Assembly: GCF_041361345.1 (NCBI RefSeq) | Contig: NZ_JBGKAD010000001.1 | Coordinates: 2,940,411-3,004,410 of the forward strand | DNA length: 64,000 nucleotides | From: Halobaculum sp. MBLA0147 | Lineage (GTDB): Archaea > Halobacteriota > Halobacteria > Halobacteriales > Haloferacaceae | Direction: 5' to 3' | In this document: positions 49,134 to 58,732 of the stretch, piece after piece | Layout of the letters: each line of letters begins with the position of its first letter | Numbering within the stretch: position 1 is the stretch's first letter | Notes under the pieces: generated by a model | The model's database searches: none | What the model was told of the DNA's origin: nothing | Seen by the model: only the letters and a program-made list of their open reading frames with translations | Program-made: the position numbers and the translations under genes

Positions 49134-51776
49134 ATGGGTGAGGGGCCCCTACGAGTAGATGAGGGTGATCGGAACGTGGTAGACATCCGGTTCGACGTCG
49201 GCGGGATGAGTTGCGCCAACTGCGCGGGCACCATCGAGGAGCGCCTGACCGCGCTGGACGGCGTCTCGGCGGCGTCGGCCAACTTCGCGACCGACGAGGC
49301 GACGGTGACGTACGACCCGGCGGTCGTCGACACCGCCGCCGTCGTCGAGGCCGTGCGAGCGGCCGGGTACGAGCCGATCACCACCGAGGTGACGGTCGGG
49401 ATCACCGACATGACCTGCGCGAACTGCTCGCAGGCGGTCGAAGACGCCGTCTCTTCGTTGCCGGGTGTCGTCGCCGTCGACGCCAACTTCGCGACCGACG
49501 AGGCGCGCGTGGAGTACCTCGCGGGTGCGGTCGACCGCGCGGCCGTCGACGACGCGATCGCGGACGCCGGGTACACCCCGGTCCGCGAGGAGGCGGACGA
49601 CGACGACGAGACGAGCGAGGCGGACCGACGCGAGGCCGCTCGGACGGCGGAGATCCGTCGCCAGCGTCGCCTCACCCTCGTCGGCGTCGCCGTCTCGACA
49701 CCGTTGCTGGCCGTGATGGTCGCCCACCTGTCGGGGATCGGTGCGCCGGAGCGACTGCTGGGTGTCGAACTCGGCTGGTACCAGTTCCTCCTGGCTGGCG
49801 TCGCGCAGGTGGTGCTCGGTCGCGAGTTCTACGCGAACAGCTACGACGCGGTGGTGACGAACCGCACCGCGAACATGGACGTGTTGATCGCGCTGGGCTC
49901 TTCGACGGCGTTCGGCTACTCCGTCGTCGCCTTGGTCGGTGTGCTCCCCGACGCCGGACTGTACTTCGACACCGCCGCGATGATCCTCACGTTCATCACA
50001 CTCGGTAACTACCTGGAGGCTCGCTCGAAAGGCCAGGCCAGCGAGGCGCTGCGCTCGCTGTTGGAGTTGGAGGCCGACACCGCGACTCGCCTCCGCGAGA
50101 CCGACGACGGTGAGACGGTCGAAGAGGAGGTCCCGCTGGCCGAGGTGACGGTCGGCGACCGGCTGAAAGTGCGACCGGGCGAGCGCGTCCCGACGGACGG
50201 CGAGGTCGTCGAGGGTGAGTCGGCGGTCGACGAGTCGACGGTCACCGGGGAGTCCGTGCCAGTGTCGAAGACCCCCGGCGACGAGGTGATCGGCTCGACG
50301 GTGAACGAGCAGGGGGTGCTCGTGATCGAGGCGACGCGCGTCGGCGAGGACACCGCGATCCAGCGGATCGTCGAGCGCGTGAAGGCCGCCCAGGCGCGCC
50401 AGCCGGCGGTCCAGCGCGTCGCGGACCGCATCTCCGCGTACTTCGTGCCCGCCGTGATCCTCAACGCCCTGCTGTGGGGCGCCGTGTGGACGCTCGCGCC
50501 GGAGACACTCGCGGGGTTCGTCGCCGGGCTCCCCGCCTGGGGACTCGCCGCCGGCGGCCCGGCGACGGTAGGCGTGACGGAGTTCGCGGTGCTCGTGTTC
50601 GCCTCCGCGGTGTTGATCGCCTGTCCGTGTGCGCTCGGGCTGGCGACGCCGGCCGCGACGATGGTGGGGACGAGTATCGGCGCTCAGAACGGCCTCCTGT
50701 TCGACGGTGGGGACGTGTTGGAGCGGGTCCGCGACGTGGAGGCGGTGGTCTTCGACAAGACCGGGACACTCACCGAGGGGGAGATGGAGTTGACCGACGT
50801 ACGACCGATCACACCGACCACGGACGGCGCGGTCCCCGAGTCCGACGAGAGTGAGGCCGGCGTCGGCCACGGAGACGCCACGGAACGGCTCCTCGCGGTC
50901 GCGGCGACGGCGGAGTCGGGGAGCGAACACCCGATCGGCGCGGCGATCGTCGACGGCGCCCGCGAGCGCGGGGTCGAGCCCGGCGAGTTGACCGCGCTTC
51001 AGAACGTGGCGGGCGAGGGGATCCGCGCACGGACCGAGCACGGCGACGTGGTCGTCGGGAAGCCGACGCTGCTCGCGGAGCGAGACGTGGACGTGGGGCC
51101 CGCTGAGTCGGCGATCGCGGAGCTGCGCGCGGAGGGGAAGACCGCCGTCGCGGTCGCGGTCGACGGGGAGCTGTTGGGTGTGCTCGCGGTCGCGGACGAG
51201 GTGCGCGAGAGCGCCCGCGAGGCGGTCGCGGCGCTGCGGGACCGCGGGATCGCGGTCCACGTGCTCACCGGGGACAACGAGCGGACCGCGGCGGCGGTCG
51301 CGGAACGGGTAGGTGTCGACCCGGCGAACGTCCGCGCAGACGTGTTGCCCGACGAGAAGGCGGACGCCGTCGAGGCGATCCAGGCAGACGACACCCGCGC
51401 CGCGATGGTGGGTGACGGCGTCAACGACGCGCCGGCGCTGGCGGCGGCGTACGTCGGCGTCGCGATCGGCTCGGGGACCGACGTGGCGATCGAGGCGGCG
51501 GACGTGACCCTGATGCGCTCGGACCCCTACGACGTAGTGCGCGCGATCAACGTCTCCGAGGGGACGCTGGCGAAGATCCGCCAGAACCTCTTCTGGGCGC
51601 TCGGCTACAACACCGCGATGATCCCGCTGGCCTCGCTGGGCTTGCTCCAGCCGGTGCTCGCCGCGGGTGCGATGGCGCTGTCGTCGGTGTCCGTGTTGTC
51701 GAACAGCCTCCTGTTCCGGCGGTACGACCCCGACGACCGCTACGCGCTGGCGGGGCTGTTCCGCCGCGGCGACTGA
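49134..51776 (+). CDS. copA: Copper-translocating P1B-type ATPase
   Basis: An 880-residue Cu(I) export pump. Two N-terminal HMA domains each carry a CxxC site (GGMSCANCAGT and DMTCANCSQ). The membrane part has eight predicted helices with the CPC metal site in LIACPCALG. The catalytic domain has TGES (dephosphorylation), DKTGTLTEGE (phosphorylated Asp), SEHPIGAAI (nucleotide His), and GDGVNDAPALA; the last helices hold YNTAMIPLA and MALSSVSVLSNSL. GTG at 49176 is an alternative start next to the first HMA domain. A neighbouring CopZ-like gene supports copper over zinc or silver. Confidence 0.93.
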   Translation: MGEGPLRVDEGDRNVVDIRFDVGGMSCANCAGTIEERLTALDGVSAASANFATDEATVTYDPAVVDTAAVVEAVRAAGYEPITTEVTVGITDMTCANCSQAVEDAVSSLPGVVAVDANFATDEARVEYLAGAVDRAAVDDAIADAGYTPVREEADDDDETSEADRREAARTAEIRRQRRLTLVGVAVSTPLLAVMVAHLSGIGAPERLLGVELGWYQFLLAGVAQVVLGREFYANSYDAVVTNRTANMDVLIALGSSTAFGYSVVALVGVLPDAGLYFDTAAMILTFITLGNYLEARSKGQASEALRSLLELEADTATRLRETDDGETVEEEVPLAEVTVGDRLKVRPGERVPTDGEVVEGESAVDESTVTGESVPVSKTPGDEVIGSTVNEQGVLVIEATRVGEDTAIQRIVERVKAAQARQPAVQRVADRISAYFVPAVILNALLWGAVWTLAPETLAGFVAGLPAWGLAAGGPATVGVTEFAVLVFASAVLIACPCALGLATPAATMVGTSIGAQNGLLFDGGDVLERVRDVEAVVFDKTGTLTEGEMELTDVRPITPTTDGAVPESDESEAGVGHGDATERLLAVAATAESGSEHPIGAAIVDGARERGVEPGELTALQNVAGEGIRARTEHGDVVVGKPTLLAERDVDVGPAESAIAELRAEGKTAVAVAVDGELLGVLAVADEVRESAREAVAALRDRGIAVHVLTGDNERTAAAVAERVGVDPANVRADVLPDEKADAVEAIQADDTRAAMVGDGVNDAPALAAAYVGVAIGSGTDVAIEAADVTLMRSDPYDVVRAINVSEGTLAKIRQNLFWALGYNTAMIPLASLGLLQPVLAAGAMALSSVSVLSNSLLFRRYDPDDRYALAGLFRRGD

Positions 51777-51964
51777 TCGCCGTCGTCTCGGGTGTGTGGA
51801 CGGGTGGTCGTGATCGCGACGACGGCCGCGCCGAACAGGTCGTCGATGGCGGTCTGTGCGTTCCCGAGCACGGAGAGCGTGAGGTACAACAGGAGCACTG
51901 CACCGACGAGCGTCATGAGCAACAGGAGAACCGTCGTCGGGTCCGAGGCGGCGCGGGACTGCAC
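51740..51964 (-). CDS. Small single-helix membrane protein overlapping copA end
   Basis: A 74-residue protein. One hydrophobic helix (about residues 10-35, TVLLLLMTLVGAVLLLYLTL) is followed by AQTAIDDLFGAAVVAITTTR and a polar tail. GTG at 51964 fits a TATA-like GATTTGT about 28 bases upstream; a TTG at 51991 gives nine more residues. Its 3' end overlaps that of copA by 37 bases on the other strand. Moderately supported by composition and promoter only. Confidence 0.5.
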   Translation of the reverse strand: MQSRAASDPTTVLLLLMTLVGAVLLLYLTLSVLGNAQTAIDDLFGAAVVAITTTRPHTRDDGDQSPRRNSPASA

Positions 51965-52049
51965 AGTGGGCGAAGGTGCCGCGACCGACAAATCTGTTCC
52001 GACCAGGACGACCGACGAGTCGCAGAACGCACACGGACGCTTCGGTTAC

Positions 52050-52181
52050 CTACCACTCCAAGCCCAACCGCCGGAGCGCCACGATCACGAGGTAACCGAC
52101 CAGTCCGAGTCCGAACAACAGCCCCGGGAGGACGAACGGCCCCAACACGCGGACCAGCGCGTCGACCGGCGGAATGCCCAT
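52050..52181 (-). CDS. Mini membrane protein
   Basis: A 43-residue protein: GIPPVDALVRVLGPFVLPGL followed by a single transmembrane helix LFGLGLVGYLVIVALRRLGL and EW. ATG at 52181 is placed about 28 bases downstream of GACTTAACC (minus strand, about 52204-52212), a normal haloarchaeal TATA element. No family known to me. Confidence 0.6.
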   Translation of the reverse strand: MGIPPVDALVRVLGPFVLPGLLFGLGLVGYLVIVALRRLGLEW

Positions 52182-52357
52182 ACGCGCCTCCGAAGACCCG
52201 CCGCCGGTTAAGTCCGTGGAGTCTCGCCGCACCCGACACTGCTCTGGTAACGTTTCACACCCGAACGCGAAATACCCGCCGAGCGTCGGCCACACGTTGG
52301 ACGGCGGAAACCGACGCGGGGGAAAGGTACAAACGGCCCGCAGATTTCAGGGTGGGT

Positions 52358-53155
52358 ATGGTTCGCACAGACGACGGTGTGAGCAGACGGACGTACTTGC
52401 AACTGGTCGGCGCCTCCAGCGTCGCGGGGATCACCGCGACGGCGGGGTGCAGTGCCGGCGGCGGTGGCGGCGAGGAGATCACCCCCGCGACGGCGCCCGG
52501 GTTCCCGCCGTTCGAGATGAAGAACGACGCGGGCGAGTTGATCGGGTTCGACGTGGACCTGCTGTCCGCGGTGGTCGAGGAGACGGAGTTCACCCTCGGT
52601 GAGTGGGAGGAGTTCGAGTTCTCCTCGCTGATCCCGGCGCTGAAGAACGACCGCGCGGACGTGGTCGCGGCCGCGATGACGATCACCGACGACCGCGACG
52701 AGTCCGTCGACTTCTCGGAGTCGTACTACTCGGCGGACCAGGCGATCCTCGTCGCCGACTCCGGCGACTTCGCACCGTCGGAGCTGGCCGACCTCGCGGA
52801 CGGGAAGGTCGGCGCACAGGAGGGAACGACCGGGGCGAGTGTCGTCACCGAGCAGTTGGTGGAGGGCGGCGACCTCGCGGAGGCGGACTTCAACACCTAC
52901 GGGAGCTACGTGTTGGCCGTCGAGGACCTCGTCAACGGCAACGTCGACGCGGTCGTCGTCGACACGCCGGTGGCGAACACCTTCGCCGCGAACCGTCCGG
53001 TGAGCGTGACGTTCACCTACGAGACGGGCGAGAACTACGGCTTCGCGGTACAGGAGGGTGACTCCGACCTCCAGTCGGCGCTCGACGACGGACTGGCGAC
53101 GGTCCGCGAGGACGGCACCTACGAGGAGTTGACCGCCGAGTACTTCACGGGGTGA
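52358..53155 (+). CDS. Amino-acid ABC transporter substrate-binding lipoprotein
   Basis: A 265-residue periplasmic-binding-protein type 2 (family 3) lipoprotein. The signal is twin-arginine with a lipobox: SRRTYLQLVGASSVAG then TATAGCS, as is usual in haloarchaea, so it would be Tat-exported and anchored at Cys31. The domain shows FPPFEMKNDAGELIGFDVDL, VVAAAMTITDDRDESVDFSE, ADGKVGAQEGTTGASVV and VVVDTPVANTFAA. A TATA element GTACAAAC lies about 28 bases before the ATG. First gene of a four-gene transporter operon; ligand probably a polar amino acid. Confidence 0.9.
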   Translation: MVRTDDGVSRRTYLQLVGASSVAGITATAGCSAGGGGGEEITPATAPGFPPFEMKNDAGELIGFDVDLLSAVVEETEFTLGEWEEFEFSSLIPALKNDRADVVAAAMTITDDRDESVDFSESYYSADQAILVADSGDFAPSELADLADGKVGAQEGTTGASVVTEQLVEGGDLAEADFNTYGSYVLAVEDLVNGNVDAVVVDTPVANTFAANRPVSVTFTYETGENYGFAVQEGDSDLQSALDDGLATVREDGTYEELTAEYFTG

Positions 53156-53162
53156 GTCGGCG

Positions 53163-53927
53163 GTGCCCCTCGTCGACCCGGCGGCGGCGTCACAGCTCGG
53201 TGCCGTCGTGTCGCAGGTTCCGTCGCTCCCCCTGCAGGCGTCGCCGGACGACTGGGCGTTCGTCTGGGAGAACCGCGACTACCTGCTGTCGGGCGCGGGG
53301 TTGACGGTCGCGCTGACGGTCGTCAGCCTGCTCGTCGGCTTCCTCGCCGGGTTCCCGGCCGGGGTCGTCGAGGCGTACGGCGAGGGGGCGCTCCGTTCGC
53401 TCGTCGCGGGTGCCGGCGTCGCCCTGCGCGGGACACCCATCGTGGTGTTGCTGATCGTCGCGTTCTTCGTGTTGCCGACGCCGGACCTGCGACTGCTCGG
53501 CCTGGAGGTGTCCGGTGGGTTCGTCGCGGGCGTCCTCGGTCTAGGGCTCCGGAGCGCCGCCTACCAGGCGCAGATCTTCCGTGGCGCGCTCCGGAGCGTC
53601 GACGACGGCCAACTGGAGGCCGCCCGGGCCGTCGGGCTCGGTCGGATCGAGGCGATCCGTCGTGTCGCGGTGCCGCAGGCGCTGCGTCGCTCCGTCCCCG
53701 GGTTCCAGAACGAAGTGACGATCGTGTTGAAGGACACCAGCGTCGTCTTCGCGATCGGCCTCTCGGAGCTGTTGACGCGGAGCTACGACCTGTTCGTCAG
53801 GCAGACGACCGCGGTGTTGGAGGTGATCCTCTTCGCGAGTCTGATCTACTTCGTGTTGACGTTCTCGACGAACCGCGCGCTGGACTACGCCGAGTCGTAC
53901 TTCGCCATCCCGGAGGGGAACGCGTGA
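53163..53927 (+). CDS. Amino-acid ABC transporter permease (first)
   Basis: A 254-residue HisM/GlnP-type permease with about five transmembrane helices. It starts at GTG, seven bases after the binding-protein stop. It has GAGLTVALTVVSLLVGFLAG, the AGVALRGTPIVVLLIV entry of the family and the ATPase-contacting EAA loop region QLEAARAVGLGRIEAIRRVA, VPQALRRSVPGFQNE. Its 3' end overlaps the ATPase gene by four bases. Confidence 0.9.
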   Translation: MPLVDPAAASQLGAVVSQVPSLPLQASPDDWAFVWENRDYLLSGAGLTVALTVVSLLVGFLAGFPAGVVEAYGEGALRSLVAGAGVALRGTPIVVLLIVAFFVLPTPDLRLLGLEVSGGFVAGVLGLGLRSAAYQAQIFRGALRSVDDGQLEAARAVGLGRIEAIRRVAVPQALRRSVPGFQNEVTIVLKDTSVVFAIGLSELLTRSYDLFVRQTTAVLEVILFASLIYFVLTFSTNRALDYAESYFAIPEGNA

Positions 53928-54769
53928 CCGACACAGACGGAGACCCGACGACCGACGGCGGCAGTACAGTCGAGGAACCAGTCACGGCGAGCGAGGCCGC
54001 GGGCGAGCACCTGCTCGAGATCGAAGACCTCCACAAACGGTACGGAGACGAGACGGTGTTGGAGGGGGTCGGACTGACCATGCAGCGGGGTGACGTGACG
54101 GTGCTCGTCGGCCCCAGCGGCTCCGGGAAGTCGACACTGTTGCGGTGTGTCAACCGCCTCACGGAGTTCGAACGCGGGACGATCACGCTCGACGGTGTCG
54201 ACACGGACGCCATCGACGTGGACGACCTCCGGCGCGACGTGGGGATGGTGTTCCAGGACTTCAACCTCTTCGCACACCTGACGGCACTGGACAACGTCGC
54301 ACTCGGCCCCCGGCGGGTGCTCGGTCTCTCCGAGACGGAGGCTCACGACCGGGCACGCGACCAGCTCGAACAGGTCGGACTCGGGGACCAGGTGGACTCG
54401 TACCCCGGCGAGCTGTCTGGCGGCCAGAAACAGCGGGTCGGGATCGCCCGTGCACTGGCGATGGACCCGAAACTCCTCCTGTTCGACGAGCCGACGAGTG
54501 CGCTCGACCCGGAGTTGATCGGGGACGTGCTCGACGTGATGGTCCAGTTGGCCGAGGAGGGGATGACGATGCTCGTCGTCACCCACGAGATGGACTTCGC
54601 GCGCTCCGTCGCCTCGGAACTGCTGTTCCTCGAGGACGGCGTCATCGTCGAGCGTGGGCCACCCGAGCGACTGTTCGAGAACCCCCGCGAACGGCGGACC
54701 GCAGAGTTCCTCGGGCGACTGACCGACCTGGGTGACGGCACCGACACCGCCGGAGGTGACGCTCCGTGA
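53924..54769 (+). CDS. Amino-acid ABC transporter ATP-binding protein
   Basis: A 281-residue ABC ATPase. Walker A GPSGSGKST, Q-loop MVFQDFNLFAHLTALDNVAL, signature LSGGQKQR, Walker B LLLFDEPTSALDPE and switch His in VVTHEMDFA are all intact. A 30-residue acidic N-terminal tail is a haloarchaeal addition. It overlaps both neighbouring permease genes by four bases (GTGA), so the operon is translationally coupled. Confidence 0.94.
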   Translation: MTDTDGDPTTDGGSTVEEPVTASEAAGEHLLEIEDLHKRYGDETVLEGVGLTMQRGDVTVLVGPSGSGKSTLLRCVNRLTEFERGTITLDGVDTDAIDVDDLRRDVGMVFQDFNLFAHLTALDNVALGPRRVLGLSETEAHDRARDQLEQVGLGDQVDSYPGELSGGQKQRVGIARALAMDPKLLLFDEPTSALDPELIGDVLDVMVQLAEEGMTMLVVTHEMDFARSVASELLFLEDGVIVERGPPERLFENPRERRTAEFLGRLTDLGDGTDTAGGDAP

Positions 54770-55728
54770 GTGGTGCAGAGCCCGGTGCCGATGCGGGTAC
54801 CGGGGGTGGACCGGAGGCGGCCGCCGTCGACCGTGGGGCGACACTCGGCGACGTGGGTGCGGGGCGTGCCGGCGCGCTCGCGGCGTTGGGCGTGTTCTGG
54901 CTGTACCTCCTCGTCCGCTGGGTGAACGACTGGTTCGGCGGCGTGGTGGTCCCGAAGGGGACCGCGTTCGTCCCGCCGAGCACGCTGGACGGCGTCGCGG
55001 CCGGTGTCCCGGTGGCCGGCGGCGTCGTCGACGCGACCGCGTTCGCACTCGAACACCTGCCGGCGCTGGCGAGTGCGACGTGGCTCACCGTCGTGATGAC
55101 GGTCGTCGGGATCGGGATCGGTTTCCTGTTCGCCGTCCCACTGGCGGTGGCCCGCGTCTACGGGCGTGTCAGTGCGTACGTCTCGCTGGCGATCACGGAA
55201 CTGCTTCGAGGGACGCCGCTGCTCGCCCAACTGTTCATGTTGTACTACGGGCTGAACCTCTCTGCGTCCGTGCCGGGCGTCTTCGACAGTGTGCTCGCGA
55301 ACCGGGCCGTCGCAGTCGCGACGCTGGGGTTCGTGATCAACAGCGCGGCCTACCAGGCGGAGTACGTCCGCGGTGCCATCGAGAGCGTCGACACCGGCCA
55401 ACTCGCCGCCGGGCGGGCCGTCGGGCTCTCGAAACTCGAGGCGATCCGGTTCGTCGTCCTCCCACAGGGGTTGCGCTTCGCCATCCCCGGGTGGTCGAAC
55501 GAACTCGTCTACCTCATCAAGTACTCCTCGCTGGCGGCGTTCGTCACCGTCCCGGAGCTGTTCGACACGGCCAACCAGATCGCCTCCGACAACTTCCGGT
55601 ACACCGCCGTGTTCGCCTTGACGGCACTGCTGTACCTCGCGCTCGTGTTGTCCGCCTCCCGGCTCACCGGCTGGGCGGAGCGGACCACCGCGATCCCCGG
55701 CCTCGGCGCCACGAGCGGCGAACAGTGA
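54766..55728 (+). CDS. Amino-acid ABC transporter permease (second)
   Basis: A 320-residue HisQ/GlnP-type permease, longer than the first because of an N-terminal tail and an additional helix (about residues 42-58). Core features are SATWLTVVMTVVGIGIGFLF, TELLRGTPLLAQLFML and the EAA loop QLAAGRAVGLSKLEAIRFVV, LPQGLRFAIPGWSNE. With the first permease it probably forms a heterodimer. Last gene of the operon. Confidence 0.9.
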   Translation: MSGAEPGADAGTGGGPEAAAVDRGATLGDVGAGRAGALAALGVFWLYLLVRWVNDWFGGVVVPKGTAFVPPSTLDGVAAGVPVAGGVVDATAFALEHLPALASATWLTVVMTVVGIGIGFLFAVPLAVARVYGRVSAYVSLAITELLRGTPLLAQLFMLYYGLNLSASVPGVFDSVLANRAVAVATLGFVINSAAYQAEYVRGAIESVDTGQLAAGRAVGLSKLEAIRFVVLPQGLRFAIPGWSNELVYLIKYSSLAAFVTVPELFDTANQIASDNFRYTAVFALTALLYLALVLSASRLTGWAERTTAIPGLGATSGEQ

Positions 55729-55821
55729 TCGACGGACGGAGTCGACGCCGCGACCGGGCCCGCGGCGGATCCCCGGACCACCCGGCCACGGCTTTTTGTA
55801 CGAAGCCGCCCCAGTAACCAC

Positions 55822-57828
55822 GTGCACGTCCGGGACCTCCCGCTCGGCGACGAGTACGTCGCACACTTCCGCGAGCAGGGGATCGAGGAGCTGTACCCGC
55901 CGCAGGCGGCCGCCGTCGACGCCGGGGTCTGTGACGGCGCGAACCTCGTCGCCGCGGTGCCGACCGCCTCCGGCAAGACGTTCGTCGCGGAACTCGCGCT
56001 GCTGTCGGCCGACGGCCCTGGGTTGTACGTCTGTCCGTTGCGAGCGCTGGCTCGCGAGAAGTACGAGGAGTTCGCAGAGTTGCCGGGCGTCTCGGCCGGG
56101 ATCGCGACCGGCGACTACGACTCCGCGGCGGCGGAGTTGGCGGACCACGACGTGGTCGTCGCCACCTCCGAGAAAGTGGACTCGGCGATCCGCAACGGGG
56201 CGGCGTGGATCGCCGACCTCGCCTGCGTCGTCGTCGACGAGGTCCACCTCGTCGGGTCCGAGGGGCGTGGGCCGACGCTGGAGGTGACACTGGCGACGCT
56301 GCGGCGCCGCACCGCCGACCCACAGGTGGTCGCACTCTCGGCGACCGTCGCGAACCCGGCGGCCGTCGCCGGCTGGCTCGACGCCGAACTCGTCGAGTCC
56401 GACTGGCGCCCGATCGACCTCCGGACGGGGGTGTACGCCGACGGCGCCGTCGCGTTCGACGACGGGACGGAGCGGTCGGTGCCGGTCGGCGGACCGGGCG
56501 AGCGTGGGGGCGACGCCACTGGACCCGAGCCTGGAGGCGGCGCCCGGACCGGCGGCGACCCGGACCGCCCGGCGGACGACACGGAGGCGACGGCGGCGCT
56601 GGTCGGGGCGGCCGTCGGCGAGGGTGGGCAGGCGATCGCGTTCGTCCGGTCGCGCCGCGAGGCGGAGGAGTTGGCCCAGCGACTCTCGGAGGAACGGTAC
56701 GCGAACGAGGCCGGGATCGGGATGGAGGCCGCGGCGGTCGCGGAGGAACTCAGACAGGCCGGTACGACCGAACAGGGGGAACGGCTCGCGGAGTGTGCCG
56801 CGTGGGGCGTCGCCTTCCACCACGCGGGCGTCCGCTCGGACCACCGCTCCGTGATCGAACGGGCGTTCCGCGACCGAGAGTTGGCGGTGTTGTGTGCGAC
56901 GCCGACGCTGGCCGCCGGCGTGAACGTCCCCGCACGGCAGGTCGTCGTCCGCGACCAGCGCCGCTACACCGGCTCCGGGATGGAGTGGCTCCCGACGCTG
57001 GAGGTCCACCAGATGGCCGGGCGTGCCGGGCGGCCGGGACTGGACCCGTACGGCGAGGCGGTGCTCGTCGGCGACCCCGACACGGAGACGGAGCTGTGGG
57101 AGCGGTACGTCGACGCCGGACCGGAGGCCGTCGAGAGTCAACTCCGGGACCGCGCCGCCCTCCGGACACACGCGCTGGCGGTCGTCGCCGCAGGGTTCGC
57201 CGACTCGCAGGCGGAGATCCTCGACCTCCTCGGAGAGACGTTCTACGCCCACCGGACGCCGAACCCGGATCTCGGGGGTGTCGTCGGGGACGTGATCGCC
57301 GAGTTGATCGAGTTGGACATGCTCGCGCCCGCACCGGAGAGCGGTGCCGAGCTGACGGCGACGGCGTTGGGCGAGCAGGTGTCGCGACAGTACGTCACCC
57401 CCCAGACCGGCGCGCGGATGGTGGATGGGCTCCGGACGGTGGCGGGGATGGCCGACGAGGACGTGGGCCCGCTGACGGTGTTGGAGATCCTCTGTGACAC
57501 GCCGGACATGGACGACACGTACCTCGGGAACGACGAGCGGGCGACGCTGTACCAGTTCGCGCGACGGCACGCGGCGTCGTTCACGACGGACATGACGGAG
57601 ACGGACGACTTCGAGGCGTGGCTGGAGTCGGTGAAGACCGCTCGCGTCCTGCTGGCGTGGATCGAGGGGGCCGACGCCGAGGAGATCGTCGCCGAGTACC
57701 GCATCGGGCCGGGCGACTTGGAGTCGCGGATCGAACGCGCGACGTGGCTCGTCGGCGCGCTCGACGCCCTCGCGGACGTGGTCGGCGTGTCCACGCCCGC
57801 CATCGCCGAGGTACGCGGGCGGCTGTGA
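55822..57828 (+). CDS. Hel308/Ski2-like DNA helicase
   Basis: A 668-residue superfamily 2 helicase starting with GTG. Q-like ELYPPQAAAVDAG, Walker A PTASGKTF, Ia LRALAREKYEEF, Walker B DEVHLVGSEGRG, III ALSATVANP, IV AIAFVRSRREAEELA, V ATPTLAAGVNVPAR and VI HQMAGRAGRPGLD are in order. A Gly/Asp-rich insertion lies at about residues 222-256. The winged helix and ratchet domains follow; the C-terminal HhH-like part is short, so it is smaller than typical archaeal Hel308. It may act at stalled forks; a second, larger Hel308 may exist elsewhere in the genome. Confidence 0.85.
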   Translation: MHVRDLPLGDEYVAHFREQGIEELYPPQAAAVDAGVCDGANLVAAVPTASGKTFVAELALLSADGPGLYVCPLRALAREKYEEFAELPGVSAGIATGDYDSAAAELADHDVVVATSEKVDSAIRNGAAWIADLACVVVDEVHLVGSEGRGPTLEVTLATLRRRTADPQVVALSATVANPAAVAGWLDAELVESDWRPIDLRTGVYADGAVAFDDGTERSVPVGGPGERGGDATGPEPGGGARTGGDPDRPADDTEATAALVGAAVGEGGQAIAFVRSRREAEELAQRLSEERYANEAGIGMEAAAVAEELRQAGTTEQGERLAECAAWGVAFHHAGVRSDHRSVIERAFRDRELAVLCATPTLAAGVNVPARQVVVRDQRRYTGSGMEWLPTLEVHQMAGRAGRPGLDPYGEAVLVGDPDTETELWERYVDAGPEAVESQLRDRAALRTHALAVVAAGFADSQAEILDLLGETFYAHRTPNPDLGGVVGDVIAELIELDMLAPAPESGAELTATALGEQVSRQYVTPQTGARMVDGLRTVAGMADEDVGPLTVLEILCDTPDMDDTYLGNDERATLYQFARRHAASFTTDMTETDDFEAWLESVKTARVLLAWIEGADAEEIVAEYRIGPGDLESRIERATWLVGALDALADVVGVSTPAIAEVRGRL

Positions 57829-57940
57829 TCGGGACTCGGATCGCTCGTCCGGCGGTCCGAGTGTCGGGCCCGAGCCGTACGTGGATGGATCGGAGTGTCG
57901 CTCCCGAGACGTTGAAGTTCGCCGCCGACGGAGAGCAGGT

Positions 57941-58603
57941 GTGCTCACGGAGTGGGTCGCCGCCCTCCCGTCGTGGTTGGTCGTCGGGCTGGTCTTGGGT
58001 GGCGTGGCGTCTGCAGGTGTCGCGTTGCTGTTCGCTGCCGGCCAGCGGTACCTCCCGGGCTCGGCGCGCGCGGACCGCTCGAGAGGAGAGCGAGTCGACG
58101 GGACGGCGCGCCGCCGTGCGGAGATCCGCCAGTACCTCGGCCGGATCGACGAGCGGTACGCGGAACGCGTCGAGCTCGGCGGCCGCCGCGTCGCCTTCCA
58201 CCTTCCGGAGCGGGACGTGGCGATCACGTTCGACCCGCAGACGTACTTCGGGCTGGCGAACGCCGACGGCGCCAGCGGCAACGTGGAGTTCGACGCCGAC
58301 CCGAGCGGCGACGGCCTGTACGTGATCCTGATCGAACAGGAGATGCCCGGCCACCACCTCGGGCGGCGGCTCCCGTTCGAGGTGGCGGACGTCCACCTCG
58401 GCCCCGAGGACGCCCCGGACCCGGTCGCGGAGGCGTTCGACACGTTGGGGCTGGAGCCGACCGCCGACGCCGACAGCGTGGAGGCCGCCTACCGCGACCG
58501 CGTCGTCGACGTCCACCCGGACCAGGGTGGCGACCGCGAGACGTTCTCCGAGGTGCAGGAGGCGTACGCGACCGCACTGAACCACGTCGACGGCGCCGAC
58601 TGA
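57941..58603 (+). CDS. Membrane-anchored J-domain protein
   Basis: A 220-residue protein. One N-terminal transmembrane helix (residues 7-32) is followed by a basic/acidic linker, a beta-rich region (ERVELGGRRVAFHLPERDVA, ITFDPQTYFGLANADG), and a C-terminal J-domain-like segment TADADSVEAAYRDRVVDVHP with HPDQGGD. The HPD motif required to stimulate DnaK is intact, so it could recruit DnaK to the membrane. GTG at 57941 was chosen at the helix start. Partner and substrate unknown. Confidence 0.78.
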   Translation: MLTEWVAALPSWLVVGLVLGGVASAGVALLFAAGQRYLPGSARADRSRGERVDGTARRRAEIRQYLGRIDERYAERVELGGRRVAFHLPERDVAITFDPQTYFGLANADGASGNVEFDADPSGDGLYVILIEQEMPGHHLGRRLPFEVADVHLGPEDAPDPVAEAFDTLGLEPTADADSVEAAYRDRVVDVHPDQGGDRETFSEVQEAYATALNHVDGAD

Positions 58604-58732
58604 GGCGACTGGGGGACGACACACTCCGACGGCCGTATCCAGATCGCTGCCGACGACCCGTCGCGACACCCGTGTCGTCGGCCGCTGGCGACACTCGACA
58701 CACTTTACTTCGACTGAGGTGACCGAACGGAC

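Noticed and set aside
49149..52034. 961-codon open frame antisense to the copper ATPase
   Set aside because: The sense strand carries a complete, motif-rich P-type ATPase. The antisense frame is Arg/Val-rich without motifs and arises from high GC codon bias.
54343..58443. 1366-codon minus-strand frame across the ABC transporter and helicase
   Set aside because: It is antisense to several well-supported genes and Ser/Arg-rich, with no domain.
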